NCBI GenBank assembly: GCA_910587695.1 | Contig: CAJUNC010000006.1 | Span: 1 to 64,000 of the forward strand | Source: an uncultured Lactobacillus sp. | GTDB lineage: Bacteria; Bacillota; Bacilli; Lactobacillales; Lactobacillaceae | Direction of reading: 5' to 3' | Length of the DNA stretch: 64,000 bases | Translations under genes and position numbers: made by a program | The notes under the pieces: generated by a model | Databases searched by the model: none | What the model was told of the DNA's origin: nothing | What the model saw: the letters and a program-made list of their open reading frames with translations, nothing else | Shown: positions 1 through 7,819 of the stretch, piece by piece | Numbering within the stretch: the stretch's first letter is position 1 | How the letters are laid out: the number at the start of each line of letters is the position of its first letter

Positions 1-2
1 TC

Positions 3-905
3 CAAGAGATCATGCAAAATTCAAAAGTCATGCAACTTGGTAAGTATGAAGCTATGGATGGCTTAGAAAAGAAGTTCGATGTCTTCGTTAAAGGTGGCGG
101 GGCTTACTGGGTAGATGAAACTCAAAAGATCCCAACGGCCAAGAGCGAATGGAAGACAGTCGAAATGCGAGCTAAGAAGTTGGCTGTTATCTTGCCTGTA
201 TCTGATGAATACCTCAAATGGGGTATGAGTAATTTCTTTGAATTCATGAAACCTAAGATCGCTGAAGCCTTTTATAAGAAATTTGATGAAGCTGTTTTGT
301 TGGGAAAGAATAACCCGTTCAAACAATCGTTGGCACGTTCGATCGCTACTGCTGGGACAAACATCACTGGTTCGATCGATTATGATACTATCTTAGATCT
401 TGAAGATAAGTTATATGACAATAATATTGAGCCAAATGCCTTTATTTCCAAGGTGCAAAACCATTCAGCCTTACGCAAAGCGGTCAAGACTGAAAACGGT
501 GTGGCAACATCATTATATGATCGGGCAAATGGAACGATCGACGGAATCACGACCGTAAATCTAAAGTCGGATGCAATGCCTAAGGGATCTTTGATCGCTG
601 GGGACTTTAATTACTTGTACTACGGTATTCCAGCAGGCTTAGAGTACTCTGTATCTGACCAAGCACAATTATCTACGTTGACTAACGAAGACGGCACACC
701 TATCAACTTGTTTGAACAAGGTATGAAAGCTTTACGTGTAACAATGCACGTAGCTGCTTTAGTAGTCAAAGATGAAGCATTTGCAGGCTTGAATATGACA
801 ACAGACGATAACGTCTTTGAAACGATGCCAGGTCATGGGACAAACTCCACTGATCCTGATGCAGTGAAGAATACTAAGAAAGCCAAAGCTAAATCTCAAG
901 AATAG
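3..905 (+). CDS. phage major capsid protein, HK97 fold (5' end outside window)
   Basis: Builds the icosahedral shell of the phage head. The reading frame is open to the left edge of the window (codons for Q-E-I precede the first ATG at 12), so the N-terminus, including any scaffold or prohead region, is missing and the ATG at 12 is internal. The visible 300 residues look like an HK97-type capsid C-terminal region: an early Lys/Gly-rich strand segment (FVKGGGAYWVDE), the helix-rich region around residues 60-110, and a late MKALRVTMHVAALVVKDEAF segment typical of the end of these proteins. It heads the head-tail operon and is followed 9 bases later by the connector gene. The family call rests on sequence style and position, not on a database match. 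Confidence 0.85.
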   Translation, partial: QEIMQNSKVMQLGKYEAMDGLEKKFDVFVKGGGAYWVDETQKIPTAKSEWKTVEMRAKKLAVILPVSDEYLKWGMSNFFEFMKPKIAEAFYKKFDEAVLLGKNNPFKQSLARSIATAGTNITGSIDYDTILDLEDKLYDNNIEPNAFISKVQNHSALRKAVKTENGVATSLYDRANGTIDGITTVNLKSDAMPKGSLIAGDFNYLYYGIPAGLEYSVSDQAQLSTLTNEDGTPINLFEQGMKALRVTMHVAALVVKDEAFAGLNMTTDDNVFETMPGHGTNSTDPDAVKNTKKAKAKSQE

Positions 906-914
906 GTGATGTAA

Positions 915-1295
915 ATGTCAGAGGGAACAATGAAAGTGACTAACACGGTCAAGCTTCTGGCAGGGATCACAGATAATGAACAAGATGATGTCATCTTAGC
1001 TTTAGAAGAGATGACACGTAATCAGCTTTCAATGATGGTTGACGAGACCTCAGTACCACCACCATTGGAAGCTGTGGTATTACCTGTGACGCTTGCCAGA
1101 TTTAACCGTCTTGGGAATGAAGGGATGCAGTCTTATAGCCAAGAAGGAGAAAGCATCACTTATCCTGCAAGCGATTTTGATGAGTATACAAACGTGATCG
1201 AGCGTTACAATTCTGAAAAAAATTCAGAAAAAAAGCGTGGAAAGATCGTGTTTTTTACTGAAGATAAGGCTGGTGATAGTGATGCGGTTCAATAA
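915..1295 (+). CDS. phage head-tail connector protein (gp6-like)
   Basis: Probably the adaptor that joins the portal ring to the tail. It is a short acidic helical protein of 126 residues with a hydrophobic, helix-forming N-terminal half (VKLLAGITDNEQDDVILALE) typical of gp6/Phage_connect proteins that follow the capsid gene. The start ATG at 915 sits after an AGGTGATG ribosome site. Its end overlaps the next gene by 14 bases, suggesting translational coupling. The C-terminal 30 residues are charged and Lys/Glu rich. The functional name is inferred from size, composition and gene order. Confidence 0.7.
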   Translation: MSEGTMKVTNTVKLLAGITDNEQDDVILALEEMTRNQLSMMVDETSVPPPLEAVVLPVTLARFNRLGNEGMQSYSQEGESITYPASDFDEYTNVIERYNSEKNSEKKRGKIVFFTEDKAGDSDAVQ

Positions 1296-1548
1296 GCGAG
1301 CGCTTTTTATAAAAAATGCTCTTAACGGCGAAACATTACCTGTCAATGTAACATCAATGGGAGCGCAACAACAGCAGTTAGTTTTTGGCAATGTCAAGCA
1401 AGAACGAGTGATCGCTCGTTTTCAGCGTCCTGTGATCGTTAGGACGGGCTATTTTGTTGTTGATGATAAAGCATATCAGATCACTATGAACATCACGTCA
1501 GAACGGCGTACAGCGCTTTATGGAGTTGAGTATCATGGCAGGTTATAA
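1282..1548 (+). CDS. phage head closure / head-tail joining protein
   Basis: An 88-residue protein predicted to close the head-tail junction after DNA packaging. I chose the ATG at 1282 rather than the upstream ATG at 1237 because it is preceded by AGGCTGGTGAT and because the extra upstream residues would lie wholly inside the connector gene. The protein is beta-strand rich (QQLVFGNVKQERVIARF, then VIVRTGYFVVDDKAYQI), as in SPP1 gp16/HK97 gp8-type stoppers. It overlaps the previous gene by 14 bases and the next by 14. The role is assigned from position and fold style. Confidence 0.6.
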   Translation: MRFNKRALFIKNALNGETLPVNVTSMGAQQQQLVFGNVKQERVIARFQRPVIVRTGYFVVDDKAYQITMNITSERRTALYGVEYHGRL

Positions 1549-1924
1549 AGTAGAATTAAAAGGGACTGATGAGTTAGTTAGCGCTTTGATGTCTAATAAA
1601 AAAATGACTCAAGTAAGAGAAGTGGTAAAGGGTTCGACGATCAACATTGCTCGCCAAAGTCAACAGCTTGTTCCTGTTGGTTGGGGTAAAAGATACCCTG
1701 CTAATACTAAAGCACCTAAAGGTTATCGTGGTGGTACGTTAAAACGTAGTATGACGCAAACGATCAGTAATGGTGGTCTGGAGGGTAAAGTTATGTATGA
1801 TACGGCTTACGCAGCTTATCAAGAATACGGCACACGTAAACTTCCTGCGCGCCACTACATCAAGAAACCTTTTGAGAGCGAAAAAGAAGTGTTTATCTCG
1901 AAAATGAAAGGGTTGGTTAAATAA
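1535..1924 (+). CDS. HK97 gp10-like tail completion protein
   Basis: A 129-residue basic protein of the HK97-gp10 type, which acts at the head-tail interface. The recognisable family feature is the central segment with VPVGWG, a GGTLKRSM motif, and then AAYQEYGTRKLPARHYIKKPFE, in which YxxYGT followed by an aromatic/PAR sequence is typical. The start ATG at 1535 lies 10 bases after GGAG; an in-frame ATG at 1520 is less well placed. The stop codon shares a base with the start of the next gene (TAATG), so translation is probably coupled. Confidence 0.8.
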   Translation: MAGYKVELKGTDELVSALMSNKKMTQVREVVKGSTINIARQSQQLVPVGWGKRYPANTKAPKGYRGGTLKRSMTQTISNGGLEGKVMYDTAYAAYQEYGTRKLPARHYIKKPFESEKEVFISKMKGLVK

Positions 1925-2301
1925 TGGACCCATATCAAGAAATTTTTGAGAAGATCATAGAATTATCAAATGAATCAGGATATGCGACTTTTGACTATTT
2001 ACCAGATGAAAGTCAAGCATATCCTTTCGTTTATGTCGGTTATCAACAAAATATCGATAGGATCACTAAAACTCGATTTTTAGGTAAAACGCATATTCAA
2101 CTTGATGTGTATGCAGAGCATAATCGACGTTTTGAAGTGTCAAGGATCTTGAATGATCTGCTAAATGTGATCCAACACAACAGACGAACTGAGCACTATA
2201 ACTATACTGTTGTAAACAGTGAAAGTCAGTTGATGGGAGATAATACGACGGATATTCCGTTGATCCATGGGATTTTAGAGTTAGAAATTCAATACAGTTA
2301 A
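1924..2301 (+). CDS. phage tail terminator / completion protein (DUF3168-like)
   Basis: A 125-residue protein placed exactly where siphophages encode the tail terminator, between the gp10-like protein and the major tail protein. It begins with an amphipathic helix (YQEIFEKIIELSNESG), continues with strands (AYPFVYVGYQQN and HIQLDVYAEHNRRFEVSRI) and ends with a strand pair, a pattern seen in gpU/DUF3168 proteins. The ATG overlaps the previous stop codon. The function is inferred from synteny; the sequence itself has no diagnostic catalytic motif. Confidence 0.6.
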   Translation: MDPYQEIFEKIIELSNESGYATFDYLPDESQAYPFVYVGYQQNIDRITKTRFLGKTHIQLDVYAEHNRRFEVSRILNDLLNVIQHNRRTEHYNYTVVNSESQLMGDNTTDIPLIHGILELEIQYS

Positions 2302-2318
2302 TAGGAGTGTGACTAAAC

Positions 2319-2879
2319 ATGGCAGAAAATATTAAAACATTACATGGGAAAGATACATTTCTCTTTGTTCGCAAGTTAAAAGATGCTAAGACGAGTGAAG
2401 GTAAGTTGATCCCATTTCAAACGTCGTTAAGCTTTGGACCTAGTCGGGACTCAGATACGACACAAACAAAGTCAGGCCCAGTAACAACTGCAGGCGGTAT
2501 CGAAACAGATCTAAGTGTGGAGTTTATCAATAACACATCTGCGATCGTAGATGCTTTACAAGATAGTTTGTTTGATGGTGACAAGTTAGAGTTTTGGATC
2601 ATTTATACAGGGCGAAAGAACGCACAAGGACAGTATTTCTCGTTCTATGGTCGTGCGATCGTGTCAGAAGATAGCAACGATAATGATGCGGATGATCTAT
2701 CAACTCGTGAAGTGTCATTTGGCGTTGATGGTACACCAAAACGAGGGTGGACCACATTGCCACAATCTGCTCAAGAAGCTATCGAATATGTTTACCGTGG
2801 CTTAGAAGCTTTAGGCGATAAAGAAACTACTGGTACAGCTTGGAAAGATGCTGATGCTGGAATCAATTCGGAGGAATAA
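2319..2879 (+). CDS. phage major tail protein (TP901-1 family)
   Basis: Forms the tail tube. The 186-residue product starts with MAENIKTLHGKDTFLFVRK and has the strand-rich middle with GPVTTAGG and a long IDALQDSLFDGDKLEFW-type segment seen in TP901-1 tube proteins. The C-terminal third carries a TREVSFGVDGTPKRGW element and then a short acidic tail. A strong ribosome site (AATAGGAG) lies upstream. It is followed at 4 bases by the tail assembly chaperone gene, the standard order in Lactobacillales siphophages. Confidence 0.85.
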   Translation: MAENIKTLHGKDTFLFVRKLKDAKTSEGKLIPFQTSLSFGPSRDSDTTQTKSGPVTTAGGIETDLSVEFINNTSAIVDALQDSLFDGDKLEFWIIYTGRKNAQGQYFSFYGRAIVSEDSNDNDADDLSTREVSFGVDGTPKRGWTTLPQSAQEAIEYVYRGLEALGDKETTGTAWKDADAGINSEE

Positions 2880-2882
2880 AAG

Positions 2883-3251
2883 ATGATTTTAAAAATTAAT
2901 GAAAAAGATGTTGAATTAAAATTTGGAGTTCGTTTTGTACGTGAATTAGATAAAGTTGGTGGTGTAGATACTGGTAACTTTAATATGGGAATGGCATTAA
3001 CTAAAGCTATTCCAGCGTTACAAGCGTATGATCCTGTTGCTTTAAGCAATGTCATCTACGCAGCTTCTTATGGAAATTCGCCTCGACCGGGTATGACAGA
3101 AATTGATGATTTCTTAGATAACTACGATAAGATCGAAAAGCTATTTGATGATGTCACAAAAGAAATGCTACATGCTAATGTCGTAAAAATAGCAGCAAAA
3201 AACCTAATGACCGAGAAAGCCAAACCGGAGATCAAGAATACCACGAAATAA
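2883..3251 (+). CDS. tail assembly chaperone, short form (gpG-like)
   Basis: A 122-residue chaperone that coats the tape measure protein during tail assembly. The sequence is strand-then-helix (MILKINEKDVELKFGVRFVR) and ends in a Lys-rich region. Near its end at 3197-3203 lies the slippery heptamer A AAA AAC in the correct phase for a -1 ribosomal frameshift. A hairpin begins 6 bases downstream (arms at 3210-3223 and 3263-3277, 13 pairs with a small internal loop). A minority of ribosomes should therefore continue into the frame that runs to 3628, giving a gpGT-like fusion. The start ATG follows GGAGGAATAAAAG. Confidence 0.85.
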   Translation: MILKINEKDVELKFGVRFVRELDKVGGVDTGNFNMGMALTKAIPALQAYDPVALSNVIYAASYGNSPRPGMTEIDDFLDNYDKIEKLFDDVTKEMLHANVVKIAAKNLMTEKAKPEIKNTTK

Positions 3252-3277
3252 TGCTCAATTCTTTGGCTTATCTCGGT
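3195..3277 (+). promoter_or_regulatory. programmed -1 ribosomal frameshift signal
   Basis: The slippery heptamer AAAAAAC lies at 3197-3203, with zero-frame codons AAA at 3198 and AAC at 3201. After a 6-base spacer there is a stem: ACCGAGA (3210-3216) pairs with TCTCGGT (3271-3277), and AGCCAA (3218-3223) pairs with TTGGCT (3263-3268). Slipping back one base enters exactly the open frame of the downstream extension. This is the conserved arrangement of siphophage tail assembly chaperones. Confidence 0.85.
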
Positions 3278-3628
3278 TTTTCTGACATTAGAAAAATTGA
3301 AGATATGACGTTTGCTGAGTACAATTTGCGGATTGAAGCGTATCAACTCAAGCAGATCAAAGAACAAGAAAAGTTGGCTTTGTTAGCGTGGTTTAATCAA
3401 TCGGTTCAAGCTACGACAGGCAACGCTAAGCATCCTAAACCGAAATATCGAAAGTTTACTGATTTCTTCGATAGTTTAGAGATGATAGATGAATTACGTG
3501 ATGAATTTGAATTGGACTATCAACCACGCACACAAAAGGTCAAAGATAAAAAACGTCGTGATCTGATCAATGCTAGATTAGCAGAATTTGAAATGATGAG
3601 GAGGGGAAGTCATGGCGCAGAGTTATAG
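3203..3628 (+). CDS. tail assembly chaperone, frameshift extension (gpT-like part of gpGT)
   Basis: This reading frame is open from before the slippery site at 3197-3203 to the stop at 3628. It is most likely expressed as the C-terminal part of a -1 frameshift fusion with the upstream chaperone, not as a separate protein. The ATG at 3251 lacks a ribosome site of its own and overlaps the stop of the short form. The extension is about 141 residues, helical and charged, with an aromatic-rich core (FTDFFDSLEMIDELRDEFEL) and a basic C-terminus. In lambda the T domain of gpGT recruits the tail tube protein; the same role is inferred here. It overlaps the start of the tape measure gene by 17 bases. 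Confidence 0.8.
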   Translation, partial: PNDRESQTGDQEYHEIMLNSLAYLGFSDIRKIEDMTFAEYNLRIEAYQLKQIKEQEKLALLAWFNQSVQATTGNAKHPKPKYRKFTDFFDSLEMIDELRDEFELDYQPRTQKVKDKKRRDLINARLAEFEMMRRGSHGAEL

Positions 3629-6600
3629 TGTTACTGCTGTTTTAAGTGCTGTTGATCGTGGCTTTTCTTCTACAATGGATAAGGCTGCAACAGCAACAAA
3701 GTCGTTAGGTAGTACAGTTCAAGAAAAGATGGGCGGTATCGGAAAAGCTGTAACAATTGCGGGTGCTGCAACTACTGCAATGGGTGTTAGTGCTTTAAAG
3801 AGTTATGGATCTTTTAAACAATCATTAAACCAAGCAGCAGTCATTGCTGGTGGTACGGCTAAAGATATTGATGGTTTGGCTGATGTAGCTAACAGAATGG
3901 GTGCAGAATTGCCGTTAAGTGCGCAAGATGCTGCAGACGCTATGGTGGCTATGGCTCGTGATGGTGCTTCTATTGGTACGATCAAGAAAGAATTTCCTGC
4001 GATTGCTAAGGCTGCAACTGCTGCTGGAGCAGATCTTCAAACAACTGCCTCTGTTGTTCAACAATCGATGAACATTTGGGGAGATAGCTTAAAGTCACCA
4101 GAGCAAGCAGCGGGCATTTTGGTTTCAACTGCTAATATGTCCAACGCTTCGATTGAAAGTATGCAACAAGCTCTTGCTACAATGGGACCAACGGCAACCA
4201 TGACTGGCATGGACATGCAGACTGTTGCTACGGCTATTGGTTTATTGACTAATAAAGGTTTTAGTGCAGCACAAGCATCTGATGACTTGAATCATGCAAT
4301 TCTGCAAATGGCAGCTCCATCAAAAGTTGCTAAGGGTGCAATGGAAGACCTGGGTATTTCTTATCGTGATGCCGAAGGAAATATGAAGCCATTTCCACAG
4401 ATTTTATCTGAAGTAGCGGAGAAAACAGATGGCTTAGGCAAGGCACAAAAAGATGCAGCATTAAAAGCATTGTTTGGGACTGCTGGTATGAAAGCTATCT
4501 TGCCATTATTAGATTCGGTTAAGGATAAGACAGGCAATACTGCTACGAGTTGGGATGCTTTCACTAAGGCAATGGATGAAGCCGCGGGAACAACTGAAAA
4601 AGCAAATAAAACACTTAACAAACAAGCTGTTGAAATGCAGAAAAATGTCGGTTCAAAGATTGAGCAATTAGGTGGTAACTGGGAATCTTTGCGTAATAAA
4701 GCAATGGATTCGCAAAGCAAGGTTACAGGTTCTATGCTTGATATGGCTAATACTGCTTTAGATTGGGCTGGGAAATCTGATTCATCTACTGCTAAAGTTA
4801 TACGTGGTTTTATAGGCCTTAGTCCTGCTATTGGACCAGCAATGACTGCTGCCGGTGGCTTTCTAACAAATGCTCAAAAAATTGGCAATGTTGCAGGAAG
4901 TGCAGTTAAAGGACTTGGAAAATTGGGAAGTGGTGCAGTTAATCTAGCCTCTAAAATGACAGGTATAAATTTACCTGCTAAAAATTTGAGTAGTAGTTTG
5001 GATAAAACTGGGGGTAGTGCAGGTAAGGCAACGTCTGGTTTAAATCAAGTATCCAAAGCGAGTTCAAGTGTTGATGCTCCTGCTCGTGCTTCTTCAACTT
5101 CATTATTAGCGATAGGTACTGCTGCATTAAAAATTGGCGTAGGAATAGGTGTTGCTACTGCTGGAATGGCGGCGTTAGTTTTTGCAATTGCCCAGTTATC
5201 TAAAGAAGGGATGCAAGGCATTATCACTCTTGGAGCTGTGACAGTTGCGATTGGGGCTTTAGCAGGTGTCTTCGCATTACTTGGACCACCGTTGACCGCT
5301 GGAGCTGTCGGCATTGGTGTTTTTGGGGCTGCAGTATTAGGTATCGGTATAGGTATTGGTGCTGCAACAGCTGGTATCGCAGCTTTGATCACAGCGCTTA
5401 ATAACTTCAATATGACTGGTGCGCAAGTAGTGGCTATTTTAAGTGCGATCGGAACAGGATTTGCGATGATGATCACTAATTTCTTAGGAACATTAGCTGA
5501 AAATATGCCTAAGATCGCTCTGTCATTTGTTCAAATGTTTATTACCATTCAACAAACAGTATTGGCACATTTGCCAGAAATGATTTCGAATGGTATTAAA
5601 ATTATTTTGGCTTTGCTTGATGGATTGACACAAGGAATTCCACAGATTGTAGCGAAAATAACAGAAATGATGATAGCCATATTTGATGCTATTGGAAATA
5701 ACGCACCACAGATCGTTGCTTCATTTGCTGCTATGTGTGGACAATTATTAGCAGCCATGGTCGAGATTTCACCTCTTGTATTACAGGTGTTGGTAGCTGC
5801 TTTAGTTGGTATGCTTGTAGCTGGTGCAACCTTTGCGGGTAAATTTCAAGATTTAGGTGGTGTCCTTTTTAATGCTCTTAAAGCCGGATTAACTGGCAAA
5901 AAGTATGATGTTGTTGGAGAAGCAACCAAAATCATTCAATCAGCTGGTCAAGAAGCTTCAAAGAATGGTATTGCTGCTTTTGATGCTGCAGGTGGTAATT
6001 CTGCTATTTCATCTTTAAAGGCCCTTGGAAATAAAAAAGGTGAGCATAAATCTAAGGGAGCTGATTTAGCCAATGCCGCAGCCGAGGGAATAAAGTCCAA
6101 GAATGGAACAGTAAAAAATGCTGGTAGTGACATAGGACGTGCTGGAGCTGATGGTGTTAAGTCTAAGACTGGCGATGCTAGAAACTCTGGCTCAGATCTA
6201 GGTAAAGCTGGCGCTGATGGTGCACGTTCTCAACGTGGTGCATTTAACTCGGCAGGTAGTTTTATTGCAGACGGGTTATCAGCTGGTATTAATGCAATGA
6301 GTGGAAATGTGATGGGTGTTGCTGCTAGTTTAGCTTCAAAAGCAGCAAGTGCGATTAAAGCAGCGTTAAAGATTCATTCACCATCTCGAGTTACAAAAGA
6401 ATTTGGTATGTATTTCGGATTAGGTTTCATTAACGGAATTTCTGGAATGGAAGCTAAAACGAAAAAGACTGCTGAAAATCTAGCACAAGCATCAATGTTT
6501 AGCATTCCACCAGTTAATACGCATGACTTTGTTAATTCGATTGCAGCGATGAATGGTCAATTAACTGGTAGTATCAGTGGCGATTTGACGCGTGAACTAT

Positions 6601-6725
6601 CGATCAATCAGCAATCTGCTTACATCAATGTTTCACTTGGTGGCACTGATTATAGCGCATTTGTTGAGGATATTAGTCGTGAACAAGGATCGCAAGCTAG
6701 TTTGACTCGTAACTATAAATTCTAA
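3612..6725 (+). CDS. phage tail tape measure protein (TP901 family)
   Basis: Sets tail length and probably helps DNA enter the cell. The 1037-residue protein begins MAQSYSVTAVLSAVDRGFSS and contains the TP901-type core at residues 60-360 (AVIAGGTAKDIDGLADVA, then LLTNKGFSAAQASDDLNHAI). Hydrophobic Gly/Ala-rich membrane-like stretches cover roughly residues 490-750. Residues about 810-890 hold three or four imperfect repeats of about 22 residues built on AGxDxGxAGADGxxS. A conserved SPSR motif (KIHSPSRVTKEFGMYFGLGF) lies near 920. A strong AGGAGGGG ribosome site precedes the ATG, and the start lies inside the chaperone extension. Confidence 0.95.
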   Translation: MAQSYSVTAVLSAVDRGFSSTMDKAATATKSLGSTVQEKMGGIGKAVTIAGAATTAMGVSALKSYGSFKQSLNQAAVIAGGTAKDIDGLADVANRMGAELPLSAQDAADAMVAMARDGASIGTIKKEFPAIAKAATAAGADLQTTASVVQQSMNIWGDSLKSPEQAAGILVSTANMSNASIESMQQALATMGPTATMTGMDMQTVATAIGLLTNKGFSAAQASDDLNHAILQMAAPSKVAKGAMEDLGISYRDAEGNMKPFPQILSEVAEKTDGLGKAQKDAALKALFGTAGMKAILPLLDSVKDKTGNTATSWDAFTKAMDEAAGTTEKANKTLNKQAVEMQKNVGSKIEQLGGNWESLRNKAMDSQSKVTGSMLDMANTALDWAGKSDSSTAKVIRGFIGLSPAIGPAMTAAGGFLTNAQKIGNVAGSAVKGLGKLGSGAVNLASKMTGINLPAKNLSSSLDKTGGSAGKATSGLNQVSKASSSVDAPARASSTSLLAIGTAALKIGVGIGVATAGMAALVFAIAQLSKEGMQGIITLGAVTVAIGALAGVFALLGPPLTAGAVGIGVFGAAVLGIGIGIGAATAGIAALITALNNFNMTGAQVVAILSAIGTGFAMMITNFLGTLAENMPKIALSFVQMFITIQQTVLAHLPEMISNGIKIILALLDGLTQGIPQIVAKITEMMIAIFDAIGNNAPQIVASFAAMCGQLLAAMVEISPLVLQVLVAALVGMLVAGATFAGKFQDLGGVLFNALKAGLTGKKYDVVGEATKIIQSAGQEASKNGIAAFDAAGGNSAISSLKALGNKKGEHKSKGADLANAAAEGIKSKNGTVKNAGSDIGRAGADGVKSKTGDARNSGSDLGKAGADGARSQRGAFNSAGSFIADGLSAGINAMSGNVMGVAASLASKAASAIKAALKIHSPSRVTKEFGMYFGLGFINGISGMEAKTKKTAENLAQASMFSIPPVNTHDFVNSIAAMNGQLTGSISGDLTRELSINQQSAYINVSLGGTDYSAFVEDISREQGSQASLTRNYKF

Positions 6726-6754
6726 ACAAAAAGGAGGACGACAAGCGCCCCCCT

Positions 6755-6782
6755 TTGAAATTCAGTTCGTTTGTGCTATCAT
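6755..6782 (+). promoter_or_regulatory. sigma-A-type promoter of the tail-module RNA
   Basis: TTGAAA at 6755-6760 and TATCAT at 6777-6782 are separated by 16 bases, matching the housekeeping consensus well. A start near 6787-6789 would put the first transcribed bases into a perfect hairpin. Only a run of bases with a weak GG/CC hairpin lies between the tape measure stop and this promoter. Confidence 0.65.
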
Positions 6783-6786
6783 TAAC

Positions 6787-7016
6787 GTGTAGTTAAGGAA
6801 TTACACGATAGCTGGGTCATGCTATCAAACGGAACTTTCGGTGTTTCGACCCGAGCACATGGCCGTGTGCTCATAGCAAACACCGTAGACAAAAATTGGG
6901 ATAAAAAAATCACCCGTTTCGTCGGTATTTGCACATGAGGGACATGCGCAATCTCAATTATAGCAAAAATCAAAGTCAGTTGATACTCATATCTTGATGT
7001 ATCCGCTGGCTTTTTT
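6787..7016 (+). ncRNA. candidate structured phage RNA between tape measure and dit
   Basis: This 230-base stretch has no convincing gene but has its own promoter and a rho-independent terminator. Hairpins visible by eye are: 6786-6794 with 6799-6807 (9 pairs, AAGG loop); 6807-6812 with 6821-6826 (GATAGC/GCTATC, stacked on the first); 6839-6846 with 6878-6885 (8 pairs) enclosing 6853-6860 with 6865-6872 (GGCC loop); 6894-6902 with 6951-6959 (9 pairs) enclosing 6930-6937 with 6943-6950. The loop GGGTC at 6814-6818 is complementary to GACCC at 6848-6852, suggesting a pseudoknot. I do not recognise it as a known RNA family. It is much shorter than the ROOL and GOLLD RNAs known from lactobacillus phages. 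Confidence 0.6.
6972..7016 (+). terminator. rho-independent terminator of the tail-module RNA
   Basis: AAAGTCAG (6972-6979) pairs with CTGGCTTT (7006-7013) and GATAC (6982-6986) with GTATC (6999-7003), followed by six T (7011-7016). It ends 4 bases before the ribosome site of the dit gene, so transcripts arriving from the head genes would have to read through it for downstream tail expression. Confidence 0.75.
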
Positions 7017-7033
7017 GTATGGAGGAATTAATC

Positions 7034-7819
7034 ATGTACGATTTTAGAGATTTACAACCACGGGCAGAGCCTAGCTCATCTTTGCCACTTGAAGCGATCT
7101 GTTATGCGGGTAAATGGCTAGACCAAGAGATACCAGAATTTGAGACGTTAGTAGTTGAAGGTCGAGCTGGTTTTGAACGTCAAATAAACGCTCCTGATCG
7201 CGTTGGAGATGGTAGTCTATATCTTAACTCACGTATCAAGGAACGAAAAATCACAGTTACTTTTAGATTGCTATGTAATACGATTGAGCGATATAACAAA
7301 TCACTAGCTAAGTTAAATCAATTAACGTATGCTACTAATGTTGAAGTTAAGTTTGCTGATGAACAGGATTATCACTATATCGGAACGATTGAAAGTATCA
7401 GTTTAGATAAGCCATTATTTAGTACGACTGGAAAAATCGAGATCGTTTGCGCTGATCCATACAAGTACAGCACAGCTAAAACAATTAATTTTACTGGGAC
7501 ATCGATAAACGTCTTAGATATTGAACTTAGCTATCCTCAAACACCAAAGCTCATTGAATTCACACCAAATGAAGCTATTTCTAAGTTTGAAATGCGAACA
7601 AATGATTCTAAAGTATTTACTTTCAATGAATCGATTGGGGCAGGAACCAAATTAACAATCGATTTTACAAAATTGACGGTTAAGCTCAATACTGTTCAAC
7701 ATTTGATGGGTTTGAAACTATCATCTAATTTTAGTGATTTCTATATTCGAAATGGTACAGTAATCACACTCAATGCTAGAGGATATTTTAAAATGATTTA
7801 CGAGGTGAAACGCTTATGA
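7034..7819 (+). CDS. distal tail protein Dit
   Basis: The Dit ring links the tail tube to the baseplate. The 261-residue protein has the typical siphovirus tail-component N-terminus with an early LPLEAICYAGKWLDQEIPEF segment, an FERQINAPDRVGDGSLYLNSR stretch where other Dits have a similar turn, and a galectin-like strand-rich second half (from about 150). The start at 7034 is set by GGAGGA at 7021-7026; an earlier in-frame ATG at 7019 overlaps that ribosome site. The stop overlaps the start of the tail spike gene (ATGA). Confidence 0.88.
   Translation: MYDFRDLQPRAEPSSSLPLEAICYAGKWLDQEIPEFETLVVEGRAGFERQINAPDRVGDGSLYLNSRIKERKITVTFRLLCNTIERYNKSLAKLNQLTYATNVEVKFADEQDYHYIGTIESISLDKPLFSTTGKIEIVCADPYKYSTAKTINFTGTSINVLDIELSYPQTPKLIEFTPNEAISKFEMRTNDSKVFTFNESIGAGTKLTIDFTKLTVKLNTVQHLMGLKLSSNFSDFYIRNGTVITLNARGYFKMIYEVKRL

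Noticed and set aside
3251..3628. Independent gene starting at ATG 3251
   Set aside because: No Shine-Dalgarno site, overlap with the preceding stop, and an open frame running upstream to a canonical slippery site; better explained as a frameshift extension.
5045..5476. 143-residue open frame on the - strand within the tape measure gene
   Set aside because: Pro/Ala/Ile-rich sequence that mirrors the Gly/Ala repeats of the tape measure protein; a composition artefact.
6782..6973. 63-residue open frame on the - strand across the tail-module gap
   Set aside because: No good ribosome site and an odd composition; it lies opposite the structured RNA and its hairpins explain the base pattern better.
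6726..7033. Group I intron or homing element in the tail operon
   Set aside because: The flanking genes are complete and separate, with no split exon and no endonuclease gene; the element has its own promoter and terminator.
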